NCBI GenBank assembly: GCA_035578905.1
Contig: JAQJVL010002539.1
Location: forward strand, 29,495-93,494
Origin: Stictocephala bisonia
Taxonomy: Eukaryota > Arthropoda > Insecta > Hemiptera > Membracidae
Direction of reading: 5' to 3'
DNA: 64,000 bases
How positions within the stretch are numbered: position 1 is the stretch's first letter; the number at the start of each line of letters is the position of its first letter. Positions 10,797-22,780 of the stretch are shown piece by piece. Below the pieces are notes generated by a model. It did no database searches. It saw only the letters and a program-made list of their open reading frames with translations, and was not told the origin of the DNA. A program made the position numbers and the translations under genes.

Positions 10797-11220
10797 GTAA
10801 GTTTATATTAACCTGTGCCAACAAATTAGTTTAAGTATGAAAATATATGAATCAGCTGCTCTTGTTGTAGCCTACCCAAGTTGATTATGGGTGCCATCCT
10901 TGTTCAAAAATATTCTTGAATTGTTCAAAGAATAATTCAATAACTATCCCAATACCAGAACGATTCAGGTAAAAACAGGATAAAAACACTTTATAGCAAC
11001 AATCAAAATAAACCATCAAATTAGACATATTTCTGTTATTTCATTGTTGAATAAATCATAACAATACTTTCAGCGTGAGTTTACTAATAAAAGATTAAAT
11101 CACGTGCTGACAAAAATATGCAGGCCGCCACTTAGCGCACAAACTTAACTGACAGAAATAAGCTAACCACCGCAACTAGGTTTAAATACTTCTTTGTCAA
11201 AATTTGAATGAAAAGGGTAT
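10797..11220. other. Putative intron
   Basis: No gene recognised. The last bases (about 11196-11220, TCAAAATTTGAATGAAAA) match the interior of the mariner-like relic at 46388-46409. Confidence 0.5.
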
Positions 11221-12120
11221 TTAACAACAGAACAAAATTTAGATACTTCAAAGATATTTGCTGAAGGAACAATAACAGTTATGCATAATTGGTGTAACAA
11301 AAATGACCTAACATTTAACATATCAAAAACTCATATAATACATTTTCATACTTCTCATAGAAAAATTACTGGAACTATCAGTTTACCACCAGGAGAATTT
11401 TGCAATTTTTCTGACACATCTACATTTTTGGGAATAAAAGTGGATAAAAAATTAAACTGGCAATCACATATAGATATGCTTCATAATAAACTAAATAAAT
11501 CAATGTTTGCAATTAAAACAGTCTATCATGGTTACTTCATTTCTCTAGTCAGATGCAGCATTATTTTTTGAAGTAGTAGTAATTCAAAGTTAAATTAAAA
11601 TTTTGTTTTACAGAAGAGAATTATTAGATACATTTTCAAATTGAAAAGTAGGAATTCTGCAAAGACACATTTAAAAATAACAATATTCTGACAATTCCTG
11701 CTCTCTACGTTTTGAAAATTCTAAAATTTGTGAAATAGAATACACAGTTATTTTTAGAATCTTAAATAAACCATCCGTACAACACAATAAATAGACAAAA
11801 TTATAAATTCCCACCACATAATATTTCATGATATGAAAAGAGTTCTTATTACATGGAAATAAAATTATGCAGTCAAATGCAAGAAAGAATTAAAACCAAA
11901 AAAGTTATCACGGTTTATCTCTGATCCAACAGCAGCGCTGGTAACGTCATGCCCATATAAACTGGAAGACTTTAACTTAAGATATATTTAAAAGCCTAGA
12001 GTAAGGAATGTTATTTTTGTATTTCTTTTTAAATTAACATGTCATACACAACAGGAGCTATGCTCCTAACCTCATAATACTCGTATCTATGTGATGAATA
12101 AATGATTGATTGATTGATTG
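11221..12120 (+). pseudogene. LINE (CR1/Jockey-like) 3' fragment
   Basis: A 5'-truncated copy of reverse transcriptase. The best frame (11281-11571) gives MHNWCNKNDLTFNISKTH and FLGIKVDKKLNWQSHID, the conserved region 3' of the catalytic motifs (thumb). Downstream, broken frames keep the family's C-terminal pattern (VLQKRIIRYIFKLKSRNS). The 3' end is a run of TGAT units (TGATTGATTGATTGATTG, 12103-12120), the simple-repeat tail of this LINE group. No YADD, endonuclease or ORF1 is present. Confidence 0.75.
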
Positions 12121-12540
12121 CAAGGGTAGTAACATCTCAAAGGGCCACTAGTTAAGTCCTATTATATAAACACATAAGTAGTAACATCTCAAAGGATCAC
12201 TAGTTAAGTCCTATTATAAAAACACGTTAGTAGTAACATCTCAAAGGGCCACTAGTTAAGTCCTATTATAAAAACACATAAGTAGTAACATCTCAAAGGG
12301 CCAATAGTTAAGTCCTATTATATAAACACATAAGTAGTAACATCTCAAAGGACCACTAGTTAAGTCCTATTATAAAAACACGTTAGTAGTAACATCTCAA
12401 AGGGCCACTAGTTAAGTCCTATTATATAAACACATAAGTAGTAACATCTCAAAGGGCCAATAGTTAAGTCCTATTATACAAACACATAAGTAGTAACATC
12501 TCAAAGGGCCACTAGTTAAGTCCTATTATAAAAACACATT
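12121..12540. repeat. 52-bp minisatellite, eight copies
   Basis: Eight head-to-tail copies begin with GTAGTAACATCTCAAAGG (starts near 12125, 12177, 12229, 12281, 12333, 12385, 12437, 12489). Copies differ at a few positions (GGGCCACTAG, GGATCACTAG, GGGCCAATAG; CACATAA or CACGTTA), and variants alternate, suggesting multi-unit duplication. A single diverged copy occurs at 46423-46475. There are no unique spacers, so it is not a CRISPR array. Confidence 0.95.
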
Positions 12541-13361
12541 TTCTTTTATTAAACAGCATAGAATTTTGCAAAACGTCATTAACCCATTAGTGCCCTGGCT
12601 TCCCAACATATACAGTATTAAAACAATCCACTGGATTAATTAATCATTGGTTGAATAAAACTCACAACAGCTACATAGTAATGTCCTTTAAGGATTATAA
12701 CTATTTTGAATCTGAAATCAACAGCTCTCCTTCTAAACAATTCTTTTTCTGTTTTTTGGACCGTTTTGCAACCAGATTACCCATTGGCCTATTTTCACGG
12801 AACTGTTCCGTGATTGCCGATCTGAGGTAAAAATTGCTATCACAGAATGTTCCGGGATGGTAACAATGTCTTCTAAATATTTGTTTTTTAATAAACTATT
12901 GCATCAAATTGTTGAAAATATCAATAAAAACAATCAGTGAAAACCGAAATGCTATAAACAAATATATATGGGCTACCACTTGATCGTTTCATAACCTAAA
13001 ATAACATCGCAAATCAGCAATATCTCTCGCCAAACTACATTGTTTGCTTTGCGAGCTAAACAACAATGTATATGACAATAATAACCTTCCTTTCTGTTCC
13101 TTGTCGGCTTTGTAACAATCAGCTGGTTTGTTTTACAATCAACTTTAGTTTTCAGTTTGAGATTGTAAACATAAGCAGACGAGTGCAATATTTTCTTGTA
13201 GGTACCTGAGTCAGCTATCTGGTTTGAATTGAACGGTTTTCTCCTTAATAAAAATAAAACACAACATCTTGTTTTTAGTTTAAGGTCATCAGAAAAAGAC
13301 TTTAGTGATGAGGAATATTTCACTCGTGTAAAATTTCTTGGCGTTTTTATACAAAGTAAGC
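12541..13361. other. Non-coding, nothing recognised
   Basis: AT-rich; one unremarkable 116-codon minus frame (12973-13323) with no recognisable domain. Confidence 0.5.
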
Positions 13362-13539
13362 TAGGGGCGAATTAAAGGAAGGGCAAACGCCCCCACTGTC
13401 CGCTAAGACGGTTGAATTTTGTTGTTGTTGTAATAAAAACTAAAATGTATTTAATTAGTTTCTAGTACCTAATTTCAATCTATTTAGAAAGATCCCAATA
13501 TTATTAGAATATACAATAAGTGTTAAGTATTAATGACAT

Positions 13540-13890
13540 AAGTGATAGAAAGACCATTGATTCCACTCGCCGCAGACACATCTATCACCGACACTATTAT
13601 TGCTATGGCCGAACGGCGCTGCAACTCACGTTTCCTCTGCAGCGCCGCGCCACGCAGATTATGCTAATGCGGATTATGGTTATACTGATAAGGCCAGTCA
13701 GTATAGCCAGTGCTGAAAAATCTTTCTCCACCCTTCGAACTCTCAAAACATATCTAAGATCTAAATGTGGTAAAAGTCGGTTTAATGGACTGGCGATGTT
13801 GTACATCCATCAGGATATAACTGTGGACGAAGAAAAGGCGATAAACAAATTTGCTATGAGAAGAAAACAAGGTAGCATAATTGTTATTGT
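13540..13890 (+). pseudogene. hAT transposase C-terminal dimerisation domain
   Basis: The plus-strand frame contains PVSIASAEKSFSTLRTLKTY followed by LRSKCGKSRFNGLAMLYIHQ, the hallmark block of the hAT C-terminal dimerisation domain (SAE/RSFS, LK.YLR, R..LA.L.I). Upstream, a second frame adds ITDTIIAMAERRCNSRF, suggesting a frameshift near 13640. The zinc finger and RNase H-like catalytic core are missing. Confidence 0.75.
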
Positions 13891-14074
13891 AAAAATCATT
13901 CTGTACTCAGGATTTGTTTGATATTTTTTGTACTTTTAGTTGTGTTCTGAAGCATTTTTTTACTCCTAATTTCATTATACTTTAATTTTTTTTTTATCAT
14001 ACTTAATTAACAACATTTAAGTATTAAGAGTTTCTATACGAGTCTGCGTTAAGGATAAAAAAATGCTTAATAGT

Positions 14075-15392
14075 TGTAACATTGCTCTTTCTTATTTAAT
14101 TATCTTAATTTAATCTATTGATTAAATTAATCAATGCTATTTATTAAATCGAAATAATTTAATTTATTTCTTTTTTGTCCCAAGTTATTGGGTGAAAATT
14201 TATAACTTGTTACCTTTAGGAGTTTGTTACATTACTTTGATTATTCTTTTTATATTTTATTTTCTAAATAATAAAATTTTAATTCAATTCAAAACATTAT
14301 TATATTAAAAAAATCTCAGGGTCTTTTACGGGTAAATCGGTGAGACTGTATGAGACAATAAAACAAACTAGTTACTTTTCATAACATTACTTTAATTGAC
14401 AATCTTCAAAAATCTTTCTGTCGTTTACTTAAAATCATTACAAAAGATTTGACATTACATATTTAAAATCAAACATACTTTATCTAGTGAAAATGAATTT
14501 GAAGTTACAATCTTAAACTTAATTTTTTAAACTAAACTTATCTGTTCATTTTCCAACCCATCGTCTCGCGCACGCTTTTTAATTTATACTGAAAAAGTAT
14601 TGAATTCACACGCACAATTTTAATATGACTATGATACTTTGCCCTTTGCCGTTATTTCATATTTACTAATGTGAATATGGTTATTTAACCACGAGGTATA
14701 CAACGGTCACTCTAACGGGACGTCATCTGAAGTTGATCGTCAATGATGGACTGGGGTGAGATACGTCTGATTACCGTTGGGCTTGGCGTCCCCCCTTCTT
14801 TTTCTTCCGGTTCAAATATTGTCTGGGTTTGAGACTTTTTACTATTTCCTTCAACACTACGCGATCTCAGTCCGTCTGCTGCTGACATCTACGGGCATAT
14901 TTGGAACCACATGTCCCGTTCTGATTGGTTCCTGTCAAAACTCGTGCTCTGATTCGTTGTGACTTGAACGTAGTTTGTACGTATTTTTTATTTGTGTCCT
15001 GAAGTGGGGGTAATTTGGCGGGAGTTGTCGGTTCCAGTTCCGTATGAACACCATTTTCCGTTTTCTTAGTTGATCGGTTTCGTTTTCGACTGCAACCAGG
15101 AATGTTATTGTGATCTGGTGCCACCCAAGCCAGTCGACACATGTTTACGATTGTAATTCTTAGAATCAGCCACGCCTGTCTGTGTTACAACAAAGGCAGA
15201 GCTATATTTTGTTTGGGAACGCATATTTCTGTCGCCTCGTTCATCTAACTGATGCTTTATTTATGACAATTCTCTAACATGATTTGAAACTTCTTCATTT
15301 ATTTTAATTAAATATATCCCTTTCTTTTACGTACTAATTTATTATATATTTAAATTAATTAATTTACCTATCAATTTGGTGGACCTGTTACA
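14075..15392 (-). repeat. 3' LTR
   Basis: A 1318-bp copy, nearly identical to 21121-22447. It carries a 91-codon minus frame (14867-15142) found identically in the other LTR; without other evidence I do not call it a gene. Confidence 0.95.
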
Positions 15393-15395
15393 GTA

Positions 15396-15409
15396 CCCCC
15401 CGATTTTTT
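15396..15409 (-). promoter_or_regulatory. Polypurine tract of the LTR element
   Basis: On the minus strand AAAAAATCGGGGGGTAC immediately precedes the 3' LTR (TGTAAC), the expected position of the plus-strand DNA primer. Confidence 0.75.
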
Positions 15410-18400
15410 GCGATGTGTTATCGACGCGAGTCAAAAAATCTATATCTCAACATGATTCGCCAAATTGTCGATTGTTCCTCAGATAAGTTTTAGTTTTACA
15501 TTGTTTACTATATCTAGAATGAAATGAAACTATCAACTAACATACAACTCAATATCAAATTACATATTAAATTTCATGTAAAAAGTAAATTATCATTTTT
15601 TTCTTAAGTCTAAAATGAACAATCTTATCACAACAAAATTATTTAAATCGTCTATACAAATCAATGAATTACAATTTAACAAGTTACAAAGTTGTCAATT
15701 ATAAGTTAATCATTTACAAATTCAACATTCAATAGGTCATTACCTCCTGCACAGTTATCAATAACAAGTCAATAATTCAAAAATTAAAATTATCAAACAA
15801 GAATTCAATAAATTAAAATTGTCAATCAACAATTTAACAATTCATTAATCAAAAATCTAAAAGTTCATTTTATCAAACATAATTGTTCACCAAAAGTTAA
15901 TATATATTTACTTATTACAAGTTGTCAATCAAAATATCCATCGGTCCTGGATCAGAATTGTCAAACAAAATTTGTACATTACATATTGAAATTCATACAT
16001 TAACAATCACTATATCCTTAAGTTATATACCAGCATTTACCAAAATTCATTAAATCACTAAATTATGATTTCCTCTTAAATACTAAAGATCATTATTCAT
16101 TGACAGATTATTCAATTCCGTCTATAAAAAGTTCAACAGTCATAAATCAATAATGACTTATTCATCTATTCATATACAATGATGAATTGACAGCAATAAT
16201 ACAGATTAGAATTTTATAAATCAAAATTCAATACTTCTTAAGGTTAACATTATGAGTCATATGATCATTTATCAAACATGATTAATCATTAAATCACACA
16301 TACATTGTCAATTAAAAAACAAAGTTCAATGTATCATCAAAATTATACAAGCTTTCAGTTACAATCAATGATTTCTAATATGAAACCATCAATTACAATA
16401 CATAGGTTATGTGTCAATATCAATAAAATACAAATCAACAATCATTAATTCACTATTCAAAAGTTGATTAATCCTTTACATTCTCACAACAATCATTACA
16501 CATTAAACAAGTCTTTACATTTTTTAAATGAATTCTCAATCATTACCTATTTCATCAATTCTTAAACTTACTAGTCATCAAAACATCTTACATGTTATTT
16601 ATCATCAAACAAATGATCAATTCTCAAAGTTGTACATCATTAATTACCAAACTATTAACACAATAATTATTAATTTCAATCAATAGGTTATCAACTCCTA
16701 GATTTATACAAGAATAGCTTGAATTATTCTTTACTAATGAACAACATATATTACATTAGTCTGTCATTGATGCAAGTTCTTATTATTATTAGTCATTTTG
16801 CAATTAATCATAAAAAATATTTCAATCATTTTAAGAGAGTTTAATTATTATTTATATATTATATATTATTCAAGAATATAATAAAATTGTCAATCAATAC
16901 AATTGTTATTTTTTCATTATCATTATTTCATTATTTGTATTAGTCATATTTTTTATTTTATTATTCATGAGTTACAATTTATTTGCTAATTATAACTATA
17001 TTTCAAAATATATAAACATGATATTTTGTTTAAATATTTTTCAAAAATTTATTTTGAAAAAGCTTCATGAAATTGAAACATTATTTAATATTTTGGGAAC
17101 CATTGTCTTGTCTTTTGGCTTAATTGAGCCATTACTAGTAGTATATAAAACAGTCACTTTGTTATTATAAAATGTCACTTCTTTTTAGAATATTGGAAAA
17201 GTTCCACTTGGAAAGTTTTTACTGGTTCGCACTCATGTTCATTTTAAGTTTCAAATGTTGGAACACCAAAATTAAGTTCCAAGAACGTCTGATTCACAAG
17301 GCTATGGGTCTCGAGACTATGAGTAACAAAACAAAGATTGTCTTATGTACCCAACTCGTTGATGCACAAGTTGTTGTTCTCGAGCATGGGCTGTTGTCCT
17401 GGGGTGTGGGAGGTTTGGAAGTGTCACGTCAATGGGATGAGTCATCACCACATGGTGTGCTCCTGGGCTGACAGCTCTACCGCGTCATGGGTTTGCAGGG
17501 CGTGCCGTTGATCCGAACCCCCCGTCTGCGACACAACTGTCGCTCATGTCCATGCGTGTCCATCTTTCACATAATGTTCTTTGTTGTCACTGGTTCTTGG
17601 GTACAATCATCTTACCTGATTGTCGTTTCACTAATGTTCCTAATGTCCACACTTTATTAACTGTTTTCACTGAAAGTTTGTTTCAGTACAAAGTCCTTTT
17701 ATTTACATGCTTACTTTAGTTTCCTTTTCCATTGAATAATACATATAACTTAATTCAATTACAGGCTGTTAATTATAGCCATAGCCTGTTTTTAATTGCA
17801 TCAGTAATTAATTGAAGTAAAAAATTGTTTACAAACATTTAAACATACTCATATTCAATCATCTTTCATATTGTCTATTATTACTTGTGTATACACACAT
17901 ATTACTTGTGTACAAAACTTTAATTATTCATACATCTATTAATGTTGCTTTGACATATTTCAAGTTTACATATTTGAAATTAATTGTCATTATTATGTCT
18001 ATAAAGTTTCCAATAAATTATTACTGTTGGTTCATTATTGACATTGTAATAATGAATCATATTTACTATTATCTTTCATTCATATCAAGTTATTATTTCT
18101 ATTATTATTCTTGCATCATTGACAAATAAAAATTTTACACAAAATTATCATCAAACATTGCAATTATTTTCATCATCAAATTTTACAATCACATATTTAT
18201 CATATCAAATTCATTATTTACAATATTATTTATCAAAGTACTAATCTATGGGTGTCTGCAACATGACTTAGTAATGGTGTTTGCCATACTACAGATCACT
18301 TCAGACTTTTGTCTTTAGACTCTCTTGTAAAGGCTGACTAACACCTGAAACTGTAAGACTGTGCCATTGTGTGCTTAATAGAGTACTTGGCGTTGAATAA

Positions 18401-19700
18401 TTTTGAATTTAGAAAGTGACTAGTTTAAATTATGGTCGAATTGTACTGCTATTAACCACAGGCTATTCTCCCTTCATAAAATTCTTAAAATGAATAAAAA
18501 TCATTTAAGTTTATCAAAGTACATACAATATATATCATTGAGTCATTATCAGAATCATCTTACACAAGTTATAAAAATCATGTGTCATACTACTTTCTTC
18601 CACATCATCTCAGTTTAAATTAATCATTATATTCAACAACAGAATTACATTCATCTGATTATTTTCAATATAAACACAAACAAGTTATTGTAATAAAATA
18701 TTCCTTAAAAATCTCCTTCTATCATATTAGTCAAACACATCTTTGAATCATTATTGTTATATTCATTAAGTCATATCAATGTAAGTATAAACAAATTACA
18801 CTAACACAGTATTGTAAAGAAATTCTCCTTTCATTATTTTAACAGAGTATACACAATGTGTGTCTTTGGATTATATTCAATATCAACATACAAGAGTTAC
18901 AAAAGCAAAGTATTATAAGGTATCTCACCTATTTCATTTTAGGTGAATTTAATCATCATATCATTATCTGAATTATTTTTCATATGAACATACATGGGTT
19001 ATAACAACAATATATTTTAGCAAATCTTCATACCTCTTTCTAGTTTTACACATTTATCATGTTATTATTTTAAAATATTCTAAACATTCATGGGTTATGA
19101 AACAAGCTACTATAAAACACCTCCTCAAACTATCTTATTCTCACATAAAAATCATTTTGTTATTAATGTTGTATTCATTCAACACATATTATTATCAGCG
19201 TTACATTTAAAACTTTTTATATTTCTTACTCAATAACAACTCTCTGGTTATTATTATTTTTCACAAGTTTTTTAACTAGGCCTACCATATATTTATTATT
19301 ATGGCATCTTTGAATATTTTTTCTTTTAATAGTCATTTTTACCATTAACAATATTTATTTATCATCTTAGTTTAACATGAATGTCATATTATTTCAATGT
19401 TATATTTAAATCTCCTATTCACTTAACAAATTCACCTTATCATCAATATTAAAATCCTTCAACTAGGCCTACTCTTTGTTTTTTATCATGTGACATCTTT
19501 CAACATTTTTCTTTAAACAGTTACTCTTACAGTTTAATTTTCTTCTTACTCAAATCTCATTTTATCATTTAAATAATTATCCTTCAGTTTATTTATTTAT
19601 TTTTATACAACCCCCCTATCATTTTTAAAGTTACATTGCTTCAATCACTATTTATTTATTATTTCAACATTTTTAGGTATATTTTATTGAACAGCTAAGT
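15410..19700 (-). other. AT-rich pol-less interior of the LTR element
   Basis: About 4.3 kb with no minus-strand ORF of note and no pol motif. Low-complexity AT sequence with recurring CAATCATTA, TCAAT and ATTACAA words. Two patches of more balanced composition stand out: 17270-17580 and 18240-18480. The first may be decayed coding sequence; a short minus-strand stretch (VRINGTPCK) faintly recalls the start of a retroviral-type protease, too weak to call. Confidence 0.6.
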
Positions 19701-19707
19701 TTACAGT

Positions 19708-21012
19708 TTAGTTTTCTATGTCAATGGGATTATCCGAGAGCACTGGTTTAAGTTTTTTCTTTTTATATTTAAAGTTTGAGAAGCATGAGATATTATAGTA
19801 TCTCATCACATAGTTTACAATGTCATCCATGTTCACATTACATTTTTCACCCCCCATCATTACATTTTCAACTTCCTTTTGTTTGTTTATTCCCCAGTAT
19901 TTATTTATGACTTCCATTTCAAACTTAAAGAAGTCATTCAGTTCTTCTAGCCTACTTCTGATTGTTTTTAGTTTTTCACTTTCTTTACATATGAAATCAT
20001 CTACTACACTTTCAGAGTTAAAGTTACCAAGTGCTAGGGTTTTGTTTATTTGTTCTACTTTGTTATCTAACACTGTGTTTAGATACCCTATCTGGTTTTC
20101 TATCTCATCATTTATTCCAGGCCTACTCATTTGACTATTTAGTTCATAGCCTATCTCAGTAAGTGTTGCATTTGCTTTTAAGTGTTCATCTAATTTGTAC
20201 TCATCAAAGTCTACATTTACTTTTTTAGTTTTATTGACAAAGTTATCTTTAACCTGCCTTGTCCTATCATCTACTTCTTTAATGTGCTCATTAGCTTTCA
20301 TATTAGATTCTTTATTCAGATCTACTACATCATTATTTACTTCTTTTATCTCAACACTTTTCCCGTCTAACCTTACATTTATTTCATCAAGTTTAGCATT
20401 TATTTCATTAGTTATTTTTAGTAGCAAATCTACTTTCATATTATCTTCATCATTTGAGTTCATCTTATTATTATTCATTGCTTTCATCTTACTACCTGAC
20501 CCTCCTAGCCTAACATTAATCTGCTCCAGTTTGGTATTTATGTCATTATTTACTCCTAACAGCAACTCTATTTTATTGGACAATAGGCTGTCCTTATCAT
20601 TATTTACTTTGATAGTTTGATTCCTATCTCCATTCTCTATTTCATTTACATCACTATTCTCCTTACTTTTATCAAGTTTAGTATCGAGGTTATCAATCAT
20701 TTTATCAAGTTTAGCCCCGAAATTATCATATTTATCATTTATTTCTTTAAATTTAGTGTCCATACTTGTATTTATTTCATTAAGTTTTGTCTCTAGGTTA
20801 TTATATTTAGTGTTCATGTCTACTATGTTTACATTCATTTTTACTAGCATGTCCATTATACTGGACAATGTGTCTTCCCTATTTGATTCTGGCCTAGCTT
20901 CATTACATTTATCTTTATTTTTATTTAAGTTTATATCTCTTATTATGCTCAGAGATGTGTCTGAGTCCTCAGAGTCTAACTCTGAGTTCTGGACTATGTC
21001 TACATCAGCCAT
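19708..21012 (-). CDS. Coiled-coil protein at the gag position (unknown family)
   Basis: Intact 434-codon ORF starting MADVDIVQNSELDSEDSD, 109 bp inside the 5' LTR and the first ORF of the element. It has an acidic Ser/Asp leader, then long Asn/Lys/Asp/Glu-rich heptad stretches with recurrent motifs (DINTKLEQINVRLGG and EINAKLDEINVRLDG; MNTKYNNLETKLNEIN; INDKYDNFGAKLDKM), so much of residues 50-370 is probably coiled coil. The C-terminus is more globular (CFSNFKYKKKKLKP). No zinc knuckle, major-homology region or protease is visible. Position suggests a structural, gag-like role; homology does not show it. An intact frame inside a young element argues it has been maintained. Codon use is strongly AT-biased like its surroundings. 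Confidence 0.75.
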   Translation of the reverse strand: MADVDIVQNSELDSEDSDTSLSIIRDINLNKNKDKCNEARPESNREDTLSSIMDMLVKMNVNIVDMNTKYNNLETKLNEINTSMDTKFKEINDKYDNFGAKLDKMIDNLDTKLDKSKENSDVNEIENGDRNQTIKVNNDKDSLLSNKIELLLGVNNDINTKLEQINVRLGGSGSKMKAMNNNKMNSNDEDNMKVDLLLKITNEINAKLDEINVRLDGKSVEIKEVNNDVVDLNKESNMKANEHIKEVDDRTRQVKDNFVNKTKKVNVDFDEYKLDEHLKANATLTEIGYELNSQMSRPGINDEIENQIGYLNTVLDNKVEQINKTLALGNFNSESVVDDFICKESEKLKTIRSRLEELNDFFKFEMEVINKYWGINKQKEVENVMMGGEKCNVNMDDIVNYVMRYYNISCFSNFKYKKKKLKPVLSDNPIDIEN

Positions 21013-21099
21013 TATTATAAATTATAATTTAATAAATTCAAAAATATTACTTTAAACAATTTTTCTTTTGAATTTTGAATTGAAATCTTGCATCATACA

Positions 21100-21117
21100 G
21101 CCCCACGTTGGGCGCCA
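21100..21117 (-). promoter_or_regulatory. Primer-binding site, tRNA-Lys(CTT)
   Basis: Minus strand reads TGGCGCCCAACGTGGGGC three bases inside the 5' LTR. This is complementary over 18 bases to the 3' end of animal tRNA-Lys(CTT) including CCA, as I know that tRNA. It fixes the element's orientation and priming mode. Confidence 0.85.
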
Positions 21118-21120
21118 TAT

Positions 21121-22447
21121 TGTAACATTGCTCTTTCTTATTTAATTATCTTAATTTAATCTATTGATTAAATTAATCAATGCTATTTATTAAATCGAAA
21201 TAATTTAATTTATTTCTTTTTTGTCCCAAGTTATTGGGTGAAAATTTATAACTTGTTACCTTTAGGAGTTTGTTACATTACTTTGATTATTCTTTTTATA
21301 TTTTATTTTCTAAATAATAAAATTTTAATTCAATTCAAAACATTATATTAAAATATTATATTAAAAAAATCTCAGGGTCTTTTACGGGTAAATCGGTGAG
21401 ACTGTATGAGACAATAAAACAAACTAGTTACTTTTCATAACATTACTTTAATTGACAATCTTCAAAAATCTTTCTGTCGTTTACTTAAAATCATTACAAA
21501 AGATTTGACATTACATATTTAAAATCAAACATACTTTATCTAGTGAAAATGAATTTGAAGTTACAATCTTAAACTTAATTTTTTAAACTAAACTTATCTG
21601 TTCATTTTCCAAACCCATCGTCTCGCGCACGCTTTTTAATTTACTGAAAAAGTATTGAATTCACACGCACAATTTTAATATGACTATGATACTTTGCCCT
21701 TTGCCGTTATTTCATATTTACTAATGTGAATATGGTTATTTAACCACGAGGTATACAACGGTCACTCTAACGGGACGTCATCTGAAGTTGATCGTCAATG
21801 ATGGACTGGGGTGAGATACGTCTGATTACCGTTGGGCTTGGCGTCCCCCCTTCTTTTTCTTCCGGTTCAAATATTGTCTGGGTTTGAGACTTTTTACTAT
21901 TTCCTTCAACACTACGCGATCTCAGTCCGTCTGCTGCTGACATCTACGGGCATATTTGGAACCACATGTCCCGTTCTGATTGGTTCCTGTCAAAACTCGT
22001 GCTCTGATTCGTTGTGACTTGAACGTAGTTTGTACGTATTTTTTATTTGTGTCCTGAAGTGGGGGTAATTTGGCGGGAGTTGTCGGTTCCAGTTCCGTAT
22101 GAACACCATTTTCCGTTTTCTTAGTTGATCGGTTTCGTTTTCGACTGCAACCAGGAATGTTATTGTGATCTGGTGCCACCCAAGCCAGTCGACACATGTT
22201 TACGATTGTAATTCTTAGAATCAGCCACGCCTGTCTGTGTTACAACAAAGGCAGAGCTATATTTTGTTTGGGAACGCATATTTCTGTCGCCTCGTTCATC
22301 TAACTGATGCTTTATTTATGACAATTCTCTAACATGATTTGAAACTTCTTCATTTATTTTAATTAAATATATCCCTTTCTTTTACGTACTAATTTATTAT
22401 ATATTTAAATTAATTAATTTACCTATCAATTTGGTGGACCTGTTACA
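21121..22447 (-). repeat. 5' LTR
   Basis: 1327-bp partner of 14075-15392; relative to it carries about +10, +1 and -2 bp indels. Confidence 0.95.
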
Positions 22448-22780
22448 TAGTTATTTAAAGGTCTTCTAACAGTTATTTAAAGATGCACTTTAGTTACATT
22501 TAAAATAGCAAAAATGAAACATGTTTGTAGAACCCCCGTTAGTTTTTTGCAATCTTATTATTATTACTAGATATTTTGCTATCGGTAAAAGTTATTGACT
22601 TGGTTTTTTGAGGTTAACTAATCCAATGTTGTTTTCAGTGTTTACATTTCTGTTATTTATAAACAATACTCTTCTTAATGCCGCTTGATAACTAACGCTT
22701 TCATCTAGTAGGCCTATAAGTAAAATTTTTTAAGAACATGGCTACAGTACCAAATACAATCATAGATGTTATTTTAGTCC

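Larger units (their letters stand above)
14075..22447 (-). mobile_element. Non-autonomous LTR retrotransposon lacking pol
   Basis: An 8.37-kb element with two long terminal repeats, both TGTAAC...GTTACA, flanked by the 4-bp duplication TAGT (14071-14074 and 22448-22451). Orientation is minus: a primer-binding site lies next to the right LTR and a polypurine tract next to the left LTR. The LTRs differ by only a 10-bp indel, a 1-bp indel and a 2-bp indel in the parts compared, so insertion is recent. The interior holds one 434-codon ORF where gag would be. No protease, reverse transcriptase, RNase H or integrase is recognisable, so mobility would need enzymes from another element. It fits the large non-autonomous (LARD-like) class but keeps a coding gene. 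Confidence 0.9.

Noticed and set aside
12121..12540. Regularly spaced repeats resembling a CRISPR array
   Set aside because: The whole 52-bp unit is repeated with no unique spacers, no cas genes, and the context is an animal genome.
14867..15142. 91-codon frame, identical at 21922-22197
   Set aside because: It lies inside the LTR and is duplicated only because the LTRs are; no domain, no initiation context.
17172..17471. 99-codon plus frame in the LTR element interior
   Set aside because: Wrong strand for the element and no recognisable domain; only base composition differs from its surroundings.
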